From the NCBI GenBank assembly GCA_017303575.1, contig JAFLCL010000064.1, forward strand, positions 1-34,110: a DNA stretch of 34,110 nt, given 5' to 3'. The notes beneath the pieces were generated by a model. The model ran no database searches. It was not told the origin of the DNA and saw only the letters and a list, made by a program, of their open reading frames with translations. The stretch is from Deltaproteobacteria bacterium (GTDB lineage: Bacteria; Myxococcota_A; Polyangia; Polyangiales; Sandaracinaceae). The position numbers and the translations under genes were made by a program. Below are positions 1-7,796 of this stretch, piece by piece (within the stretch, counting starts at the first letter, position 1; every line of letters begins with the position of its first letter).

Positions 1-144
1 GCCGCCGCGGGCGAGCGCGACGATGCCGTCCACCGCGCCCCACGCCGCGGCCGCCGGGCACGCGATCGACGCGAGCCAGAGCCACCGCGACGCGAGCCCT
101 TTCCAGTAGCGGCCCGGCAACCACGGAGGGGTTCGCGCGATCAC
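1..144 (-). CDS. Membrane protein, N-terminal part only (cut by window edge)
   Basis: A 48-codon open frame runs from a GTG at 144-142 to the left edge with no stop. The GTG overlaps the TGA of the upstream gene (stop 143-141) in a GTGA arrangement, which strongly suggests translational coupling in one operon. The visible N-terminus begins MIARTPPWLPGRYWKG. It is followed by a Trp/Leu/Ala-rich stretch (about residues 20-45) that looks like a transmembrane helix or an uncleaved signal anchor. Too little is present to name a family. Being coupled to a protein with one membrane segment and an external discoidin-like domain suggests a shared envelope role, but that is inference. Confidence 0.6.
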   Translation of the reverse strand, partial: MIARTPPWLPGRYWKGLASRWLWLASIACPAAAAWGAVDGIVALARGG

Positions 145-1406
145 TCGATCGCGATCTCCGCGAGACCGCCGCCGTGCTGGTGCCAGCTGCGGACCTCGAA
201 GCGAACGCGATCGACGCCCTCGATCGAGCCGAGGTCGTGCGTGACCCACGCGGGCGAGGCGCTGAACTCGAACGCGCCGTCGATGACGCGCGCCTCGCTG
301 CCGTGAGCGAAGACCTGGATGCGGTACTGGAGGCTCGCGCGATCGTTGTACGGCACGTTGTGCGTGTTGAGCACGCGGATGCGCGAGACGGTGCGTGAGG
401 GATTGATCGTCACTTCGACCCAGCCGGCCGTGCGATCAGGAAGGAGCCAAGACGTCTCGGTATTCCCGTCGAGCACGCGACCGGGCTCGAAGTCCGGAAG
501 CTCGTTGAAGTGGGCGGAGGCGCGCGCGTGGACGCCCTCGGGCGTGCGGGTGGCGAGGTAGCTGCCCACGATCGCGATCGCGCTGAGCGCGACGACGGTG
601 GTGATGCGACCGGCGCGGCGGAAGGTGAGCTCGCGCGGCAGCAGCGTGACGTCCGCGAGCGCGCGCGCGACCTGGGTGCGCGTGTCGGTGAGGCGATCGA
701 AGAGGTCTCCGTGCGTGGGCTGCACGTCGGCGTCGAGCTGCGGCAGCGTCGTGGCGGCGAGATCCTTCTCGAGCGACGCGAGCCGCTCGAGGCTTGCGCC
801 CGAGGCGCTCCGCTGCGCGAGGAAGCGCGCGAGGCTCGATCCGTCGACGGTGGCGACGACCGCCGTCGAGGCAGCGGGCTGAGGCTCCGACGCGAACGGG
901 ACCTCCGACGCGGGTGCAGCGGCTGGCTCGGACGCGGCAGCCGCCTCGGAATCCATGGCCGATTCGGAGGCAGTGGCCGATTCGGAATCCGTGGCCGATT
1001 CGGAGGCAGTGGCCGATTCGGAATCCGTGGCCGATTCGGACACCGGCGCGGATGCCGTGGCCGACTCGGACACAGTGGCCGGCTCGGACGCCGACTCGGA
1101 TGCGGTGGCGGGCTCGGAGACCGCGGCGGGCTCGGCCTTCGTCGGCTCGATGGGCGCGGTGCCTGTCGCGTCGAGCCATGCCTCGCTCGCCTCGCGCGTC
1201 GTGCCGAACGCGTCCACGAGGAGGCGCAGTGCCTCGGCCGGATGGCCCGCCGCCCACAGCGACTCGGCCGCGTCTGCGCGCTGCTTCGCGAGCCCCGCGC
1301 GCTCGAGCACGCGCTTGCGGCCGGCGTCGTCGAGGCGCGCTGCCTGTCGGGCGGCCTCCTTCAGCGTGAAGAACTCGACGAGCGACGCGACGACCACGTT
1401 GGGCAC
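141..1406 (-). CDS. Membrane-anchored protein with Ser-Ala-Glu repeat linker and C-terminal discoidin-like domain
   Basis: The protein has about 421 residues. It starts with a helical, charged region (1-90). Next comes a low-complexity Ser/Ala/Glu/Thr/Asp linker (about 92-180) encoded by 18-bp tandem repeats, then a short helical segment, one transmembrane helix (about 266-286, ITTVVALSAIAIVGSYLA) and a beta-rich C-terminus. The C-terminus (about 290-421) resembles an F5/8-type-C or NADase-type glycan-binding fold: a VLDGNTETSW motif, paired beta segments and a final VRFEVRSWHQ block. The GTG at 1406 was chosen because GAGG lies 4 nt upstream. An in-frame ATG at 1493 would add 29 unremarkable residues. 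The topology suggests a cytoplasmic N-terminus and an external carbohydrate-binding domain. No catalytic motif is visible. Confidence 0.75.
   Translation of the reverse strand: MPNVVVASLVEFFTLKEAARQAARLDDAGRKRVLERAGLAKQRADAAESLWAAGHPAEALRLLVDAFGTTREASEAWLDATGTAPIEPTKAEPAAVSEPATASESASEPATVSESATASAPVSESATDSESATASESATDSESATASESAMDSEAAAASEPAAAPASEVPFASEPQPAASTAVVATVDGSSLARFLAQRSASGASLERLASLEKDLAATTLPQLDADVQPTHGDLFDRLTDTRTQVARALADVTLLPRELTFRRAGRITTVVALSAIAIVGSYLATRTPEGVHARASAHFNELPDFEPGRVLDGNTETSWLLPDRTAGWVEVTINPSRTVSRIRVLNTHNVPYNDRASLQYRIQVFAHGSEARVIDGAFEFSASPAWVTHDLGSIEGVDRVRFEVRSWHQHGGGLAEIAIE
904..1137 (-). repeat. 18-bp tandem repeat array inside a coding region
   Basis: Units of 18 bp beginning GCCGATTCGGA repeat from 958 (958-975, 976-993, 994-1011, 1012-1029, 1030-1047) and decay on both sides. 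Alternate units are nearly identical, so the recent duplication unit is 36 bp. On the minus strand they encode alternating SESATA/SESATD blocks. The period is a multiple of three, so copy-number change would alter linker length without a frameshift. Confidence 0.8.
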
Positions 1407-1546
1407 GGAACCTCGGGGCAGTGGGTGGGCCCGCGCGTCGTGCGACGCGAAACGGGCCGGAAAGCGGCCGAACGGTATCGACTCGGCCCCCATCCCGCAA
1501 GCGCGCGACGGCGCATCGCCGCACCCCGCGGCGACTTTTCTCGATC

Positions 1547-1680
1547 CTCCCCTACGTCAGCACCGAAGCGTCGGTGGCCTACACGTTCCGCGCGCGACCT
1601 GTCCCACGCCGTTCACGTTCACCGTCGCCGGCAGCAACCGCTATCGCCCCATGCCCATCCGCATCGAGGCCGTGCGCTGA
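1547..1680 (+). pseudogene. Possible relic of a gene 3' end
   Basis: The 1407-1710 interval holds no intact gene. Near its right end, two short reading frames with strongly C/G-ending codons look like pieces of one protein. One frame reads ILPYVSTEASVAYTFRA (about 1551-1601). The other reads TPFTFTVAGSNRYRPMPI followed by RIEAVR and a stop at 1678-1680. A single frameshift near 1600 would join them. No start or upstream body is visible. I do not recognise the family, and this could be chance in high-GC DNA. Confidence 0.25.
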
Positions 1681-1710
1681 CTTGCGCCGAGCGGTGCTAT
1701 CAACGGCCGC

Positions 1711-3531
1711 TTGCACGCACTCCGCACGTGGCTGTCGACGCTGTCGCGCGATCGTGATCAGCGTGCCCTCGTGCTCGTCGCGATGGCGCTCGTGGTCGCG
1801 GCGATCGCGCGCGTGGGCACGGCGGGCTGGGGCCTGCCGATGCGCTACCACGTGGACGAGCTGGGCTTCGTCATGTGGGTCGCTGCGCACGCCGAGTGGC
1901 ACGGCTTCGTGCGCGGCAGCTTCGAGCCCACGGTCACGACGTACGGGCCGTTCGTCTACGAGCTCGCGCTCGCCACCAAGTGGTTGATCTCCGGCACCGG
2001 CGGCGCCGCCGAGGCCGCGCAGCAAGTGCCTGATGGCTGGGCCTACCTCACGCTACTCGACGATCCAGAACGCACGCCGCTCACGATGAACGGCTGGATC
2101 CACGCGATGCGGATCGTGTCTGCGTGGGTCGGAGTCGGCACCGTGCTCCTGCTCGCGCGCGCGACGAAGCGCCTCGCGGGCCCCGAGGCCGCAGCGATCG
2201 TGGCGTGGCTCGCCGCGCTCGCGCCCGGGCTCGTGCAGGTCTCGCACTACTACACGCCCGACGCGCTCCTCCTGCTCTTCGAGGTCATGGTCCTCGACGC
2301 CGCCACGCTCTTGCTCGATCGACCCTCGGCCACCCGCGCGGGCTACGCAGGCCTCGCGATCGGCCTGATCCTCGCGACGAAGATGACCGGCGCGCTCGTG
2401 GCGTTGCTCGTGCCGTGGGCGCTCTTCGCGCGGCGTGAGCACGGTCCCGACGTGTCAGGCAGCGGCGCCTTGGTGCGCGCGTGCTTCTCACGATGGACGT
2501 GGATCGCGGTGCTGGTCTCGATCGCGACCTACGCCACGCTGTGCCCGTGGGCCGTGATGCGCGGCCCCGACTACTTCTCGGGCGGAGGCGGGCCGACCTC
2601 GGGCGCCTTCATGCTCGGCACGCTCTACGAGCGCGACTTCGGCTACTACGACTGGCGCTTCGCGTACCTCGACGACGTGCGCGGCCTCGCGTTCTTCACG
2701 TCGCTGCTTCCCTACGTGATCGGTGTGCCCGCCGTGCTCGCGGGGCTCGCGGGGCTCGTCTTCACCGAGCGGCGCACGCGCGTGATCGCGTGGGGGCTGC
2801 TCGTGCCCTCGTTCGCGCTCGTCGCGGGCTGGTCGGTCCTCACGATCCGCTACGCGCTGCCGCTCGCGCCTCCGCTCCTGGTGTCGGCGGCGGCCGTGCT
2901 CGCGCGTGTCGCGACCAGCCCGCGTGAAGCGCCGCGACGCGTGCCCTGGCGACGCGTCGGGGCGGTGCTGCTGACGGTGGTGCTCGGCTGGAGCCTCGCG
3001 CGCGGGCTCGCGTGGACGCTCATGTTCACCGAGGAGGATCCGCGCACGCTCGCGTCGCGTTGGATCGCCGCGCACGCACACGACGGGGACGTAGTGGTGG
3101 CGGAGGGCGATCGCTCGTACACGGCACCGCTCGGCGCTCCCGACGAGCCGATGGGCCCGCTGCCGTGGACGATGCCCCGTATCGAGGTGCGTCGTCTCTT
3201 CGGCGCGGGCGAGGTCGGGCCGGCGATCCCGCCGCACGCGAGCCGGGTGCTGCGCAACGCGCGATTCCTCGTGGTGAGCCAGTGGATGGAGAGCCGCGCA
3301 CGAACCGACGCGGCCGCGTCACGCTCGCCCGAGCACGCGCGCTTCTATCGACGGCTGCGCGCGGGAGAGATCGGCTTCACGGAGGTGGCGCGCTTCGATC
3401 GCTCGCCGCGCTTGGGGCCGCTCGTGTGGGACGAGACCGACGAAGAGCAGCTCGCGATCTGCTTCGATCACTGCCCCGTCGTCATCTACGAGCGCACAGG
3501 CGAGTACGTGAGCCCGTTCGCCGCGGAGTGA
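1711..3531 (+). CDS. ArnT/PMT-like membrane glycosyltransferase (GT39/GT83 type)
   Basis: This 606-residue polytopic protein fits the family that moves a sugar from a polyprenyl-phosphate donor to an acceptor on the outer face of the cytoplasmic membrane. A first transmembrane helix (about 19-40) is followed by an external loop with HVDELGF. Its Asp49-Glu50 matches the conserved acidic pair that forms the catalytic site in PMT/ArnT enzymes. At least eight more hydrophobic helices follow up to about residue 440. The soluble C-terminal domain (about 445-606) is typical in position and size. The only plausible start is the TTG at 1711, which has no strong ribosome site. The gene stands alone, converging with the next gene 7 nt downstream. 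Substrate and acceptor cannot be told from the sequence. Confidence 0.75.
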   Translation: MHALRTWLSTLSRDRDQRALVLVAMALVVAAIARVGTAGWGLPMRYHVDELGFVMWVAAHAEWHGFVRGSFEPTVTTYGPFVYELALATKWLISGTGGAAEAAQQVPDGWAYLTLLDDPERTPLTMNGWIHAMRIVSAWVGVGTVLLLARATKRLAGPEAAAIVAWLAALAPGLVQVSHYYTPDALLLLFEVMVLDAATLLLDRPSATRAGYAGLAIGLILATKMTGALVALLVPWALFARREHGPDVSGSGALVRACFSRWTWIAVLVSIATYATLCPWAVMRGPDYFSGGGGPTSGAFMLGTLYERDFGYYDWRFAYLDDVRGLAFFTSLLPYVIGVPAVLAGLAGLVFTERRTRVIAWGLLVPSFALVAGWSVLTIRYALPLAPPLLVSAAAVLARVATSPREAPRRVPWRRVGAVLLTVVLGWSLARGLAWTLMFTEEDPRTLASRWIAAHAHDGDVVVAEGDRSYTAPLGAPDEPMGPLPWTMPRIEVRRLFGAGEVGPAIPPHASRVLRNARFLVVSQWMESRARTDAAASRSPEHARFYRRLRAGEIGFTEVARFDRSPRLGPLVWDETDEEQLAICFDHCPVVIYERTGEYVSPFAAE

Positions 3532-3538
3532 GGAGTGA

Positions 3539-4363
3539 TCAAAAGGTACCGGAGACGGAGACGCCGCCCGGTCCGATCGACACCTGGGTCGTCGTGCCTC
3601 CGCTGCTCGAGGCGACGATGCCCCACGTGAGGCCGGCCGCGGCGGCCACACCGCCGACCACCAGCGTGGCGATGCCCACGTCTCGCAGCGTCACGGCCTC
3701 GGCGTCGATCTCCGCCGCGCGCGCCGACACGGGCTCTGCCACCGCCGCGTCGTGACGCGAGACCGCCACGCCGATCAGGACGGCGCCGCCCACCGCAGCC
3801 GCCGCCCCCACGCCCATCACGACCCAGGCAGGGATCGCGTCCGCGCCGCCATCGCTCGGAGGCGTCGTGATCGGTGCGATCGGAGGAGTCGTCTCCGCCG
3901 GCGTGACCACCTCGACCGCCGGCTGGGTTGCGCGCTCGGCTGCGGCGATCTGCGCGTCGAGCACCTCGATGCGTCGCGCGCACGTCGCGCTCTGCTCGGC
4001 GTTCGGCTCGGCCTCGAGGTAGCGCTGGTAGGCGTCGCGGGCCTCGACGATCTGCCCGTCCGCGTCGAGCGCGCGCGCGAGGTTGTAGAGCAGCACGGCG
4101 GCGGGCTCGAGGCCGTACGCCTCCCGCAGCATGGTGGCCGCGTCGGCGAACCGACCTGCGCGGTAGGCCTCCACGCTCTGCTCGAAGAGCGCGATCGCTC
4201 GCTGGTGCACGCGGGCCGAGGCGTCGTCGGCGGGCGGCTCGGGCGTGCGTCGTCGCGACTGCGCCTCGAGCACGCTCGGCGTCAGCCAAGCCCCTCCCAG
4301 CACAAAGGCTGTCGCGACGAGCGCGATCCGATACCATCGGCGACGTGAGCGCAGCGGACGCAT
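3539..4363 (-). CDS. Exported TPR-containing membrane protein
   Basis: The 274-residue product begins with a basic N-region and hydrophobic core (about 12-30) ending in EAQS, an apparent signal peptide or anchor. Residues about 50-135 form TPR-like helices (ALFEQSVEAYRAGRFADAA, then LLYNLARALDADGQIVEARDAYQRYLEAEP). A Pro/Thr-rich linker (about 145-172) leads to two Gly/Ala-rich transmembrane helices (about 178-201 and 229-251). The architecture recurs in Myxococcota next to PEGA-type kinases. Here the gene is divergent from such a kinase, and the two coding starts overlap by 19 bp. That leaves almost no private promoter space and implies the promoters lie inside each other's coding sequence. 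No enzyme motif is seen; a scaffold or signalling role is inference. Confidence 0.8.
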   Translation of the reverse strand: MRPLRSRRRWYRIALVATAFVLGGAWLTPSVLEAQSRRRTPEPPADDASARVHQRAIALFEQSVEAYRAGRFADAATMLREAYGLEPAAVLLYNLARALDADGQIVEARDAYQRYLEAEPNAEQSATCARRIEVLDAQIAAAERATQPAVEVVTPAETTPPIAPITTPPSDGGADAIPAWVVMGVGAAAAVGGAVLIGVAVSRHDAAVAEPVSARAAEIDAEAVTLRDVGIATLVVGGVAAAAGLTWGIVASSSGGTTTQVSIGPGGVSVSGTF

Positions 4364-5946
4364 CAGCGGGCAGAATACCCGACCGCGTCGGCAAGCACCT
4401 CATCGTCGGCAAGCTGGCCAGCGGTGGCATGGCCACGACGTACCTCGCGCGCCTCGTGGGCCCCGCGGGCTTCGAGAACGTGGTGGTGCTCAAGCGCATG
4501 CTGCCGCACCTCGCCGAAGACCAACGCTTCCGCGTGATGTTCGAGGACGAGGCGCGCACCGTCGCACGCATCCGGCACCCGAACGTGGTGCGGATCTTCG
4601 AGCTCGTGTCCGACGTCGGCGAGCTCTACCTCGTGATGGAGTACCTCGAGGGAGACACGCTGCGGCAGCTCATGAAGAGCCTCGCGCAGCGCGGCACGCG
4701 CCTGCCGTGGGCGATGGCCGCCTACATCGTGAGCGAGGCCGCGCTGGGCCTGCACGCCGCGCACGAGCAGACCGACGACGACGGACGCACGCTCGGTCTC
4801 GTCCACCGCGACGTGTCCCCCCACAACCTGTTTCTCACCTGCGACGGCGGCGTGAAGGTGATCGACTTCGGCATCGCGAAGTCGGCCGACCACGTGAGCC
4901 ACACGTCCACGGGCGAGCTCAAGGGCAAGTTCGCGTACATGTCGCCCGAGCAGGTCGAGCAGCGCCCCGTCGATCGGCGCACCGACGTGTTCGCGCTGGG
5001 CGTGGTCCTCTGGGAGCTCGTGGCCCGCAAGCGCCTCTTCGCGCGCGACACGCAGATGGCCACGATGCGCGCCGTCGCGAACGACGTCGCGCCGCCCCTC
5101 TCGAGCCTCGATCCCGAGGTGCCCGCCGCGCTCGAGGCGCTCGTCGCGCGCGCGCTCCAGAAGGACGAGAACGCGCGCATCGCCGACATGCTCGAGCTGA
5201 GGCGAGGCCTCCTCGAGGTGCTGCGCGACGCGGGCATCGTCGATCCCAAGGACGAGCTGGCGAAGCTCGCGAACGAGGCGTTCGTGCGCGAGGCCGCGGA
5301 ACGAACCGAGCTGATCCGTCGCTCGCGCGGAACGACCAGCGGTCTGGTGTCGATCCCCGACGTCGCCGACGCGGAAGGTACGCCCTCCAAGGTCCGCACG
5401 ATGACGGCGGGCTCGGCGCCCGCGCGCGAGACAGCGGGGGCCGCGGAGACATCCAGCCCGTCGCGACGCTTCCTCATCGCGTGGTCGCTCATCGCGCTGC
5501 TCGTGATGGTGGCGGTGGGCATCGGCTGGATGGCCGCGGGGAGCACGCTGCCGGTCGCCGAGGTCGCGCCGCCGACCTCGCCGCCGACGACACCGACGCC
5601 GGCCGTGATCGAGCCGACGCCCACGCCGCCGATCGAAGCGCCCGTCGCGCCGGCGCGCGTGCACGTCACGTTCGAGAGCGATCCGCCGGGTGCGCTGGTC
5701 ACCATCGACGAGATCGCGCGCGGCACCACGCCGCTCGTGCTCGAGCTGCCGCGCGGCGAAGCGCCGCTCCACGCCGAGCTCGAGCTCTCGGGCCGTCGCG
5801 CCGTCAGCCTCAGCTTCCTCCCCGATCGCGATCAGACGCTGCGCACACCGCTGCCGCGGTCGGGTCGCGCGTCGAGCGGAGAGACGATGACCGAAGGGTC
5901 GATGGGCACGAGCATGGAAGGTGGCGGTTTCTATGCGTTCGAGTGA
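4345..5946 (+). CDS. Transmembrane Ser/Thr protein kinase with C-terminal PEGA domain
   Basis: All Hanks-type kinase elements are present in this 533-residue protein. They are the Gly-rich loop LASGGMATTYLA (24-35), ATP-binding Lys50, catalytic loop HRDVSPHN with Asp156, DFG with Asp174, and the MSPEQ activation-segment end. The HRDVSPHN form is typical of myxobacterial kinases. After the kinase domain (about 16-290) come a linker, one transmembrane helix (about 376-399), a Pro/Thr-rich stretch and a PEGA domain (about 439-505, SDPPGALVTIDE then GTTPLVLELPRGEAPL) expected outside the membrane. The GTG at 4345 places the first beta strand near the N-terminus as in relatives. The gene overlaps the downstream lipoprotein start by 14 nt. 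Target proteins are unknown. Confidence 0.93.
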   Translation: MSAADASAGRIPDRVGKHLIVGKLASGGMATTYLARLVGPAGFENVVVLKRMLPHLAEDQRFRVMFEDEARTVARIRHPNVVRIFELVSDVGELYLVMEYLEGDTLRQLMKSLAQRGTRLPWAMAAYIVSEAALGLHAAHEQTDDDGRTLGLVHRDVSPHNLFLTCDGGVKVIDFGIAKSADHVSHTSTGELKGKFAYMSPEQVEQRPVDRRTDVFALGVVLWELVARKRLFARDTQMATMRAVANDVAPPLSSLDPEVPAALEALVARALQKDENARIADMLELRRGLLEVLRDAGIVDPKDELAKLANEAFVREAAERTELIRRSRGTTSGLVSIPDVADAEGTPSKVRTMTAGSAPARETAGAAETSSPSRRFLIAWSLIALLVMVAVGIGWMAAGSTLPVAEVAPPTSPPTTPTPAVIEPTPTPPIEAPVAPARVHVTFESDPPGALVTIDEIARGTTPLVLELPRGEAPLHAELELSGRRAVSLSFLPDRDQTLRTPLPRSGRASSGETMTEGSMGTSMEGGGFYAFE

Positions 5947-7006
5947 CGCCCTCCTCGCGTGCCTGACGACGAGCCTGCTGGCCGCTGGCTGCTTCGAGCC
6001 CATCGATCACACGGGCCGCGAGTGTCCGTGCGCGAGCGGCTACCAGTGTGATCCGGTGACCGAACGCTGCGTCGCGGACGGCCTCGACACGGGCACCGCC
6101 GACGACGGCGGCGCGCGCGACGGAGGCCGCGATGCGTCCGCGCTCGACGCCTTCGCGTTCGACGCGTTCGATCCATCGATCGACGCGCCCACCTTCGACA
6201 GCCCGACGCCCGACGCGGCCCTCGACGACGACGCCTTCGCGTTCGACGCGCACGTTCCCGGGGCCGATGCGTTCGCGGTGGATGCCTTCGGGGTCGACGC
6301 GTTCTCGCGTGATGCGTTCGTCGTCCCCGATGCGTTCGCGCGCGACGCGTTCGTGGTGCCCGACGCCGGCTTCGTGCCCTGCCCCGCCGGCATCCTGCTC
6401 TGCGACGACTTCGAGAGCGCCGTGAGCACGCGCGTTCCTCCGTGGGGCTACTACGACGGCCTGGCCGCGCGCAGCACCGAGCGCGCCTACCGCGGCAGCG
6501 CGTCGGGCCGCTTCGCGATCGCCGAGGCAGGCGAGACGCAGAGCCTGGGCAAGTCGGTCGCGACGCCGGCCGAGGTGTGGATCCGCGGACGGTTGCTGGT
6601 TCGCCCGCGCATGTCGATGGCGCGACGGGACGTGGCGTTCTTCCACGTGGGCGACGACACCGCCCCCGGCTACGACAACGTCAGCTTCGTGGTGGGAGAC
6701 GACTCGGCCGGGCTCTTGCTCGGCACCTACAACACGTCGTCCGGCGTCTACCACCCTGGCATCACCATCCCTGACGACACGTGGATCTGCATCGCCGCCC
6801 ACGTTCGCACCGGCGCCATGGGCTTGGTCGAGCTCTACGCGGGCACGACCCGCGCCGTGTCCTTCGCAGAGTCGGTCGTCTTCGCGGGCGGCGGCATCCG
6901 CGTCGTCGACGTGGGCATCACCTACTCAGGTGACTCCACGAGCGCCGTCACGCTCCACCTCGACGACGTCGCGGTGAGCACGACGATCCCGCTCCTCTGC
7001 GACTGA
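5933..7006 (+). CDS. Surface lipoprotein with Asp-Ala-Phe repeats and concanavalin-like domain
   Basis: The 357-residue protein opens with a lipoprotein signal peptide whose lipobox is LLAAGC (Cys20). A short Cys-rich motif follows (CPCASGYQCDPVTERC, about 32-47). The Asp-Ala-Phe-rich spacer (about 66-143) repeats DAFAFDAF, DAFVVPDAF and similar. The C-terminal domain (about 147-357), starting CPAGILLCDDFES, has the strand-rich look of a LamG/concanavalin-like carbohydrate-binding domain, with WIRGRLLVRP and LHLDDVAVS near its edges. The ATG at 5933 lies inside the kinase gene's last codons with GGAAGG upstream, so co-expression with the kinase is likely. No catalytic residues are evident, so binding or adhesion is a guess. 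Confidence 0.85.
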   Translation: MRSSDALLACLTTSLLAAGCFEPIDHTGRECPCASGYQCDPVTERCVADGLDTGTADDGGARDGGRDASALDAFAFDAFDPSIDAPTFDSPTPDAALDDDAFAFDAHVPGADAFAVDAFGVDAFSRDAFVVPDAFARDAFVVPDAGFVPCPAGILLCDDFESAVSTRVPPWGYYDGLAARSTERAYRGSASGRFAIAEAGETQSLGKSVATPAEVWIRGRLLVRPRMSMARRDVAFFHVGDDTAPGYDNVSFVVGDDSAGLLLGTYNTSSGVYHPGITIPDDTWICIAAHVRTGAMGLVELYAGTTRAVSFAESVVFAGGGIRVVDVGITYSGDSTSAVTLHLDDVAVSTTIPLLCD

Positions 7007-7028
7007 CCGCGCGCGCTCGAGGCGACGA

Positions 7029-7796
7029 TCACTGCTCGGCCGGCCCCGCGCACGAACGGCGCACACGCTCGGCGAGGCCCGCGGGCGGGTGACCGGCGAG
7101 GAACGCGTCCGCATCGCGTCGCGCGCCCTCCACGTCACCCAGCTCGCACAGCGCCAGGATGCGAAGACCTCGCCGCTCGGTCGCGAGCGCGCCGCGCGGG
7201 AAGCGTCGCGCATGCTCGTCGAGCATCGCGATCGCCGCGCGCGGATCGCCTCCTCGCGAGGCCGTGTGGGCCTCGCGCAAGAGCTCCGTCTCGCGCTCGA
7301 TGTCGGCCATCTCTCGCTCCACGGCCGGACGCGGATCGCGCTCGACCTCGGGCTCGGGCACGACCTCGGGCTCGGGCACGATCTCCGGCTGCTGCGTCAC
7401 CTCGGGCTCGAGCGTCACCTCTGGCTCGGGTGTCACGTCGGGCGTGACCTCCGGCTGCGACGTGACCTCGGGCGCGAGCACCGTCGTCGGCTCGGGCGTG
7501 GCCTCGTCCTCGGTGCTCGCCTCGCGGGTCACCATCCACGCACCACCGCCGAGCGCCGCGATCGCGAACACGGTCAGCGCGATCTTGGCGCCCACGCCCA
7601 GCCCCGCCGCGCTCGTCGCGCTGACGCCCGTACCGCTCGCCACGGCCGCCGTGCCTGCCGCGGCCGAGCCCACGGCCGCCGCCAGCACTGCGCGCTTGAG
7701 GCGCGAGCGCTGCGCATCGGAGGGACCGAGCGCGGGGCGAGCTTGGTCGATCAGCGATCGATCGATCGGCGCGTCCGTCTCCGGGCCTTCGCTCAT
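7029..7796 (-). CDS. Membrane TPR-like protein coupled to the ECF sigma factor
   Basis: This 255-residue protein has a cytoplasmic-looking N-terminus (1-35), a Gly/Ala-rich hydrophobic region and a transmembrane helix (about 69-90, GAKIALTVFAIAALGGGAWM). A repetitive Pro-Glu-Val linker (about 103-155) leads to a helical C-terminal domain (about 165-250) with TPR-like pairing (AIAMLDEHARRFPRG, then LCELGDVEGARRDADAFLAGHP). Its ATG (7796-7794) overlaps the sigma factor stop as ATGA, so the two are translationally coupled. The position is where an anti-sigma factor normally sits, and the N-terminus could bind sigma. No zinc-finger (HxxxCxxC) or FecR motif is present, so anti-sigma function is inference. 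Confidence 0.85.
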   Translation of the reverse strand: MSEGPETDAPIDRSLIDQARPALGPSDAQRSRLKRAVLAAAVGSAAAGTAAVASGTGVSATSAAGLGVGAKIALTVFAIAALGGGAWMVTREASTEDEATPEPTTVLAPEVTSQPEVTPDVTPEPEVTLEPEVTQQPEIVPEPEVVPEPEVERDPRPAVEREMADIERETELLREAHTASRGGDPRAAIAMLDEHARRFPRGALATERRGLRILALCELGDVEGARRDADAFLAGHPPAGLAERVRRSCAGPAEQ

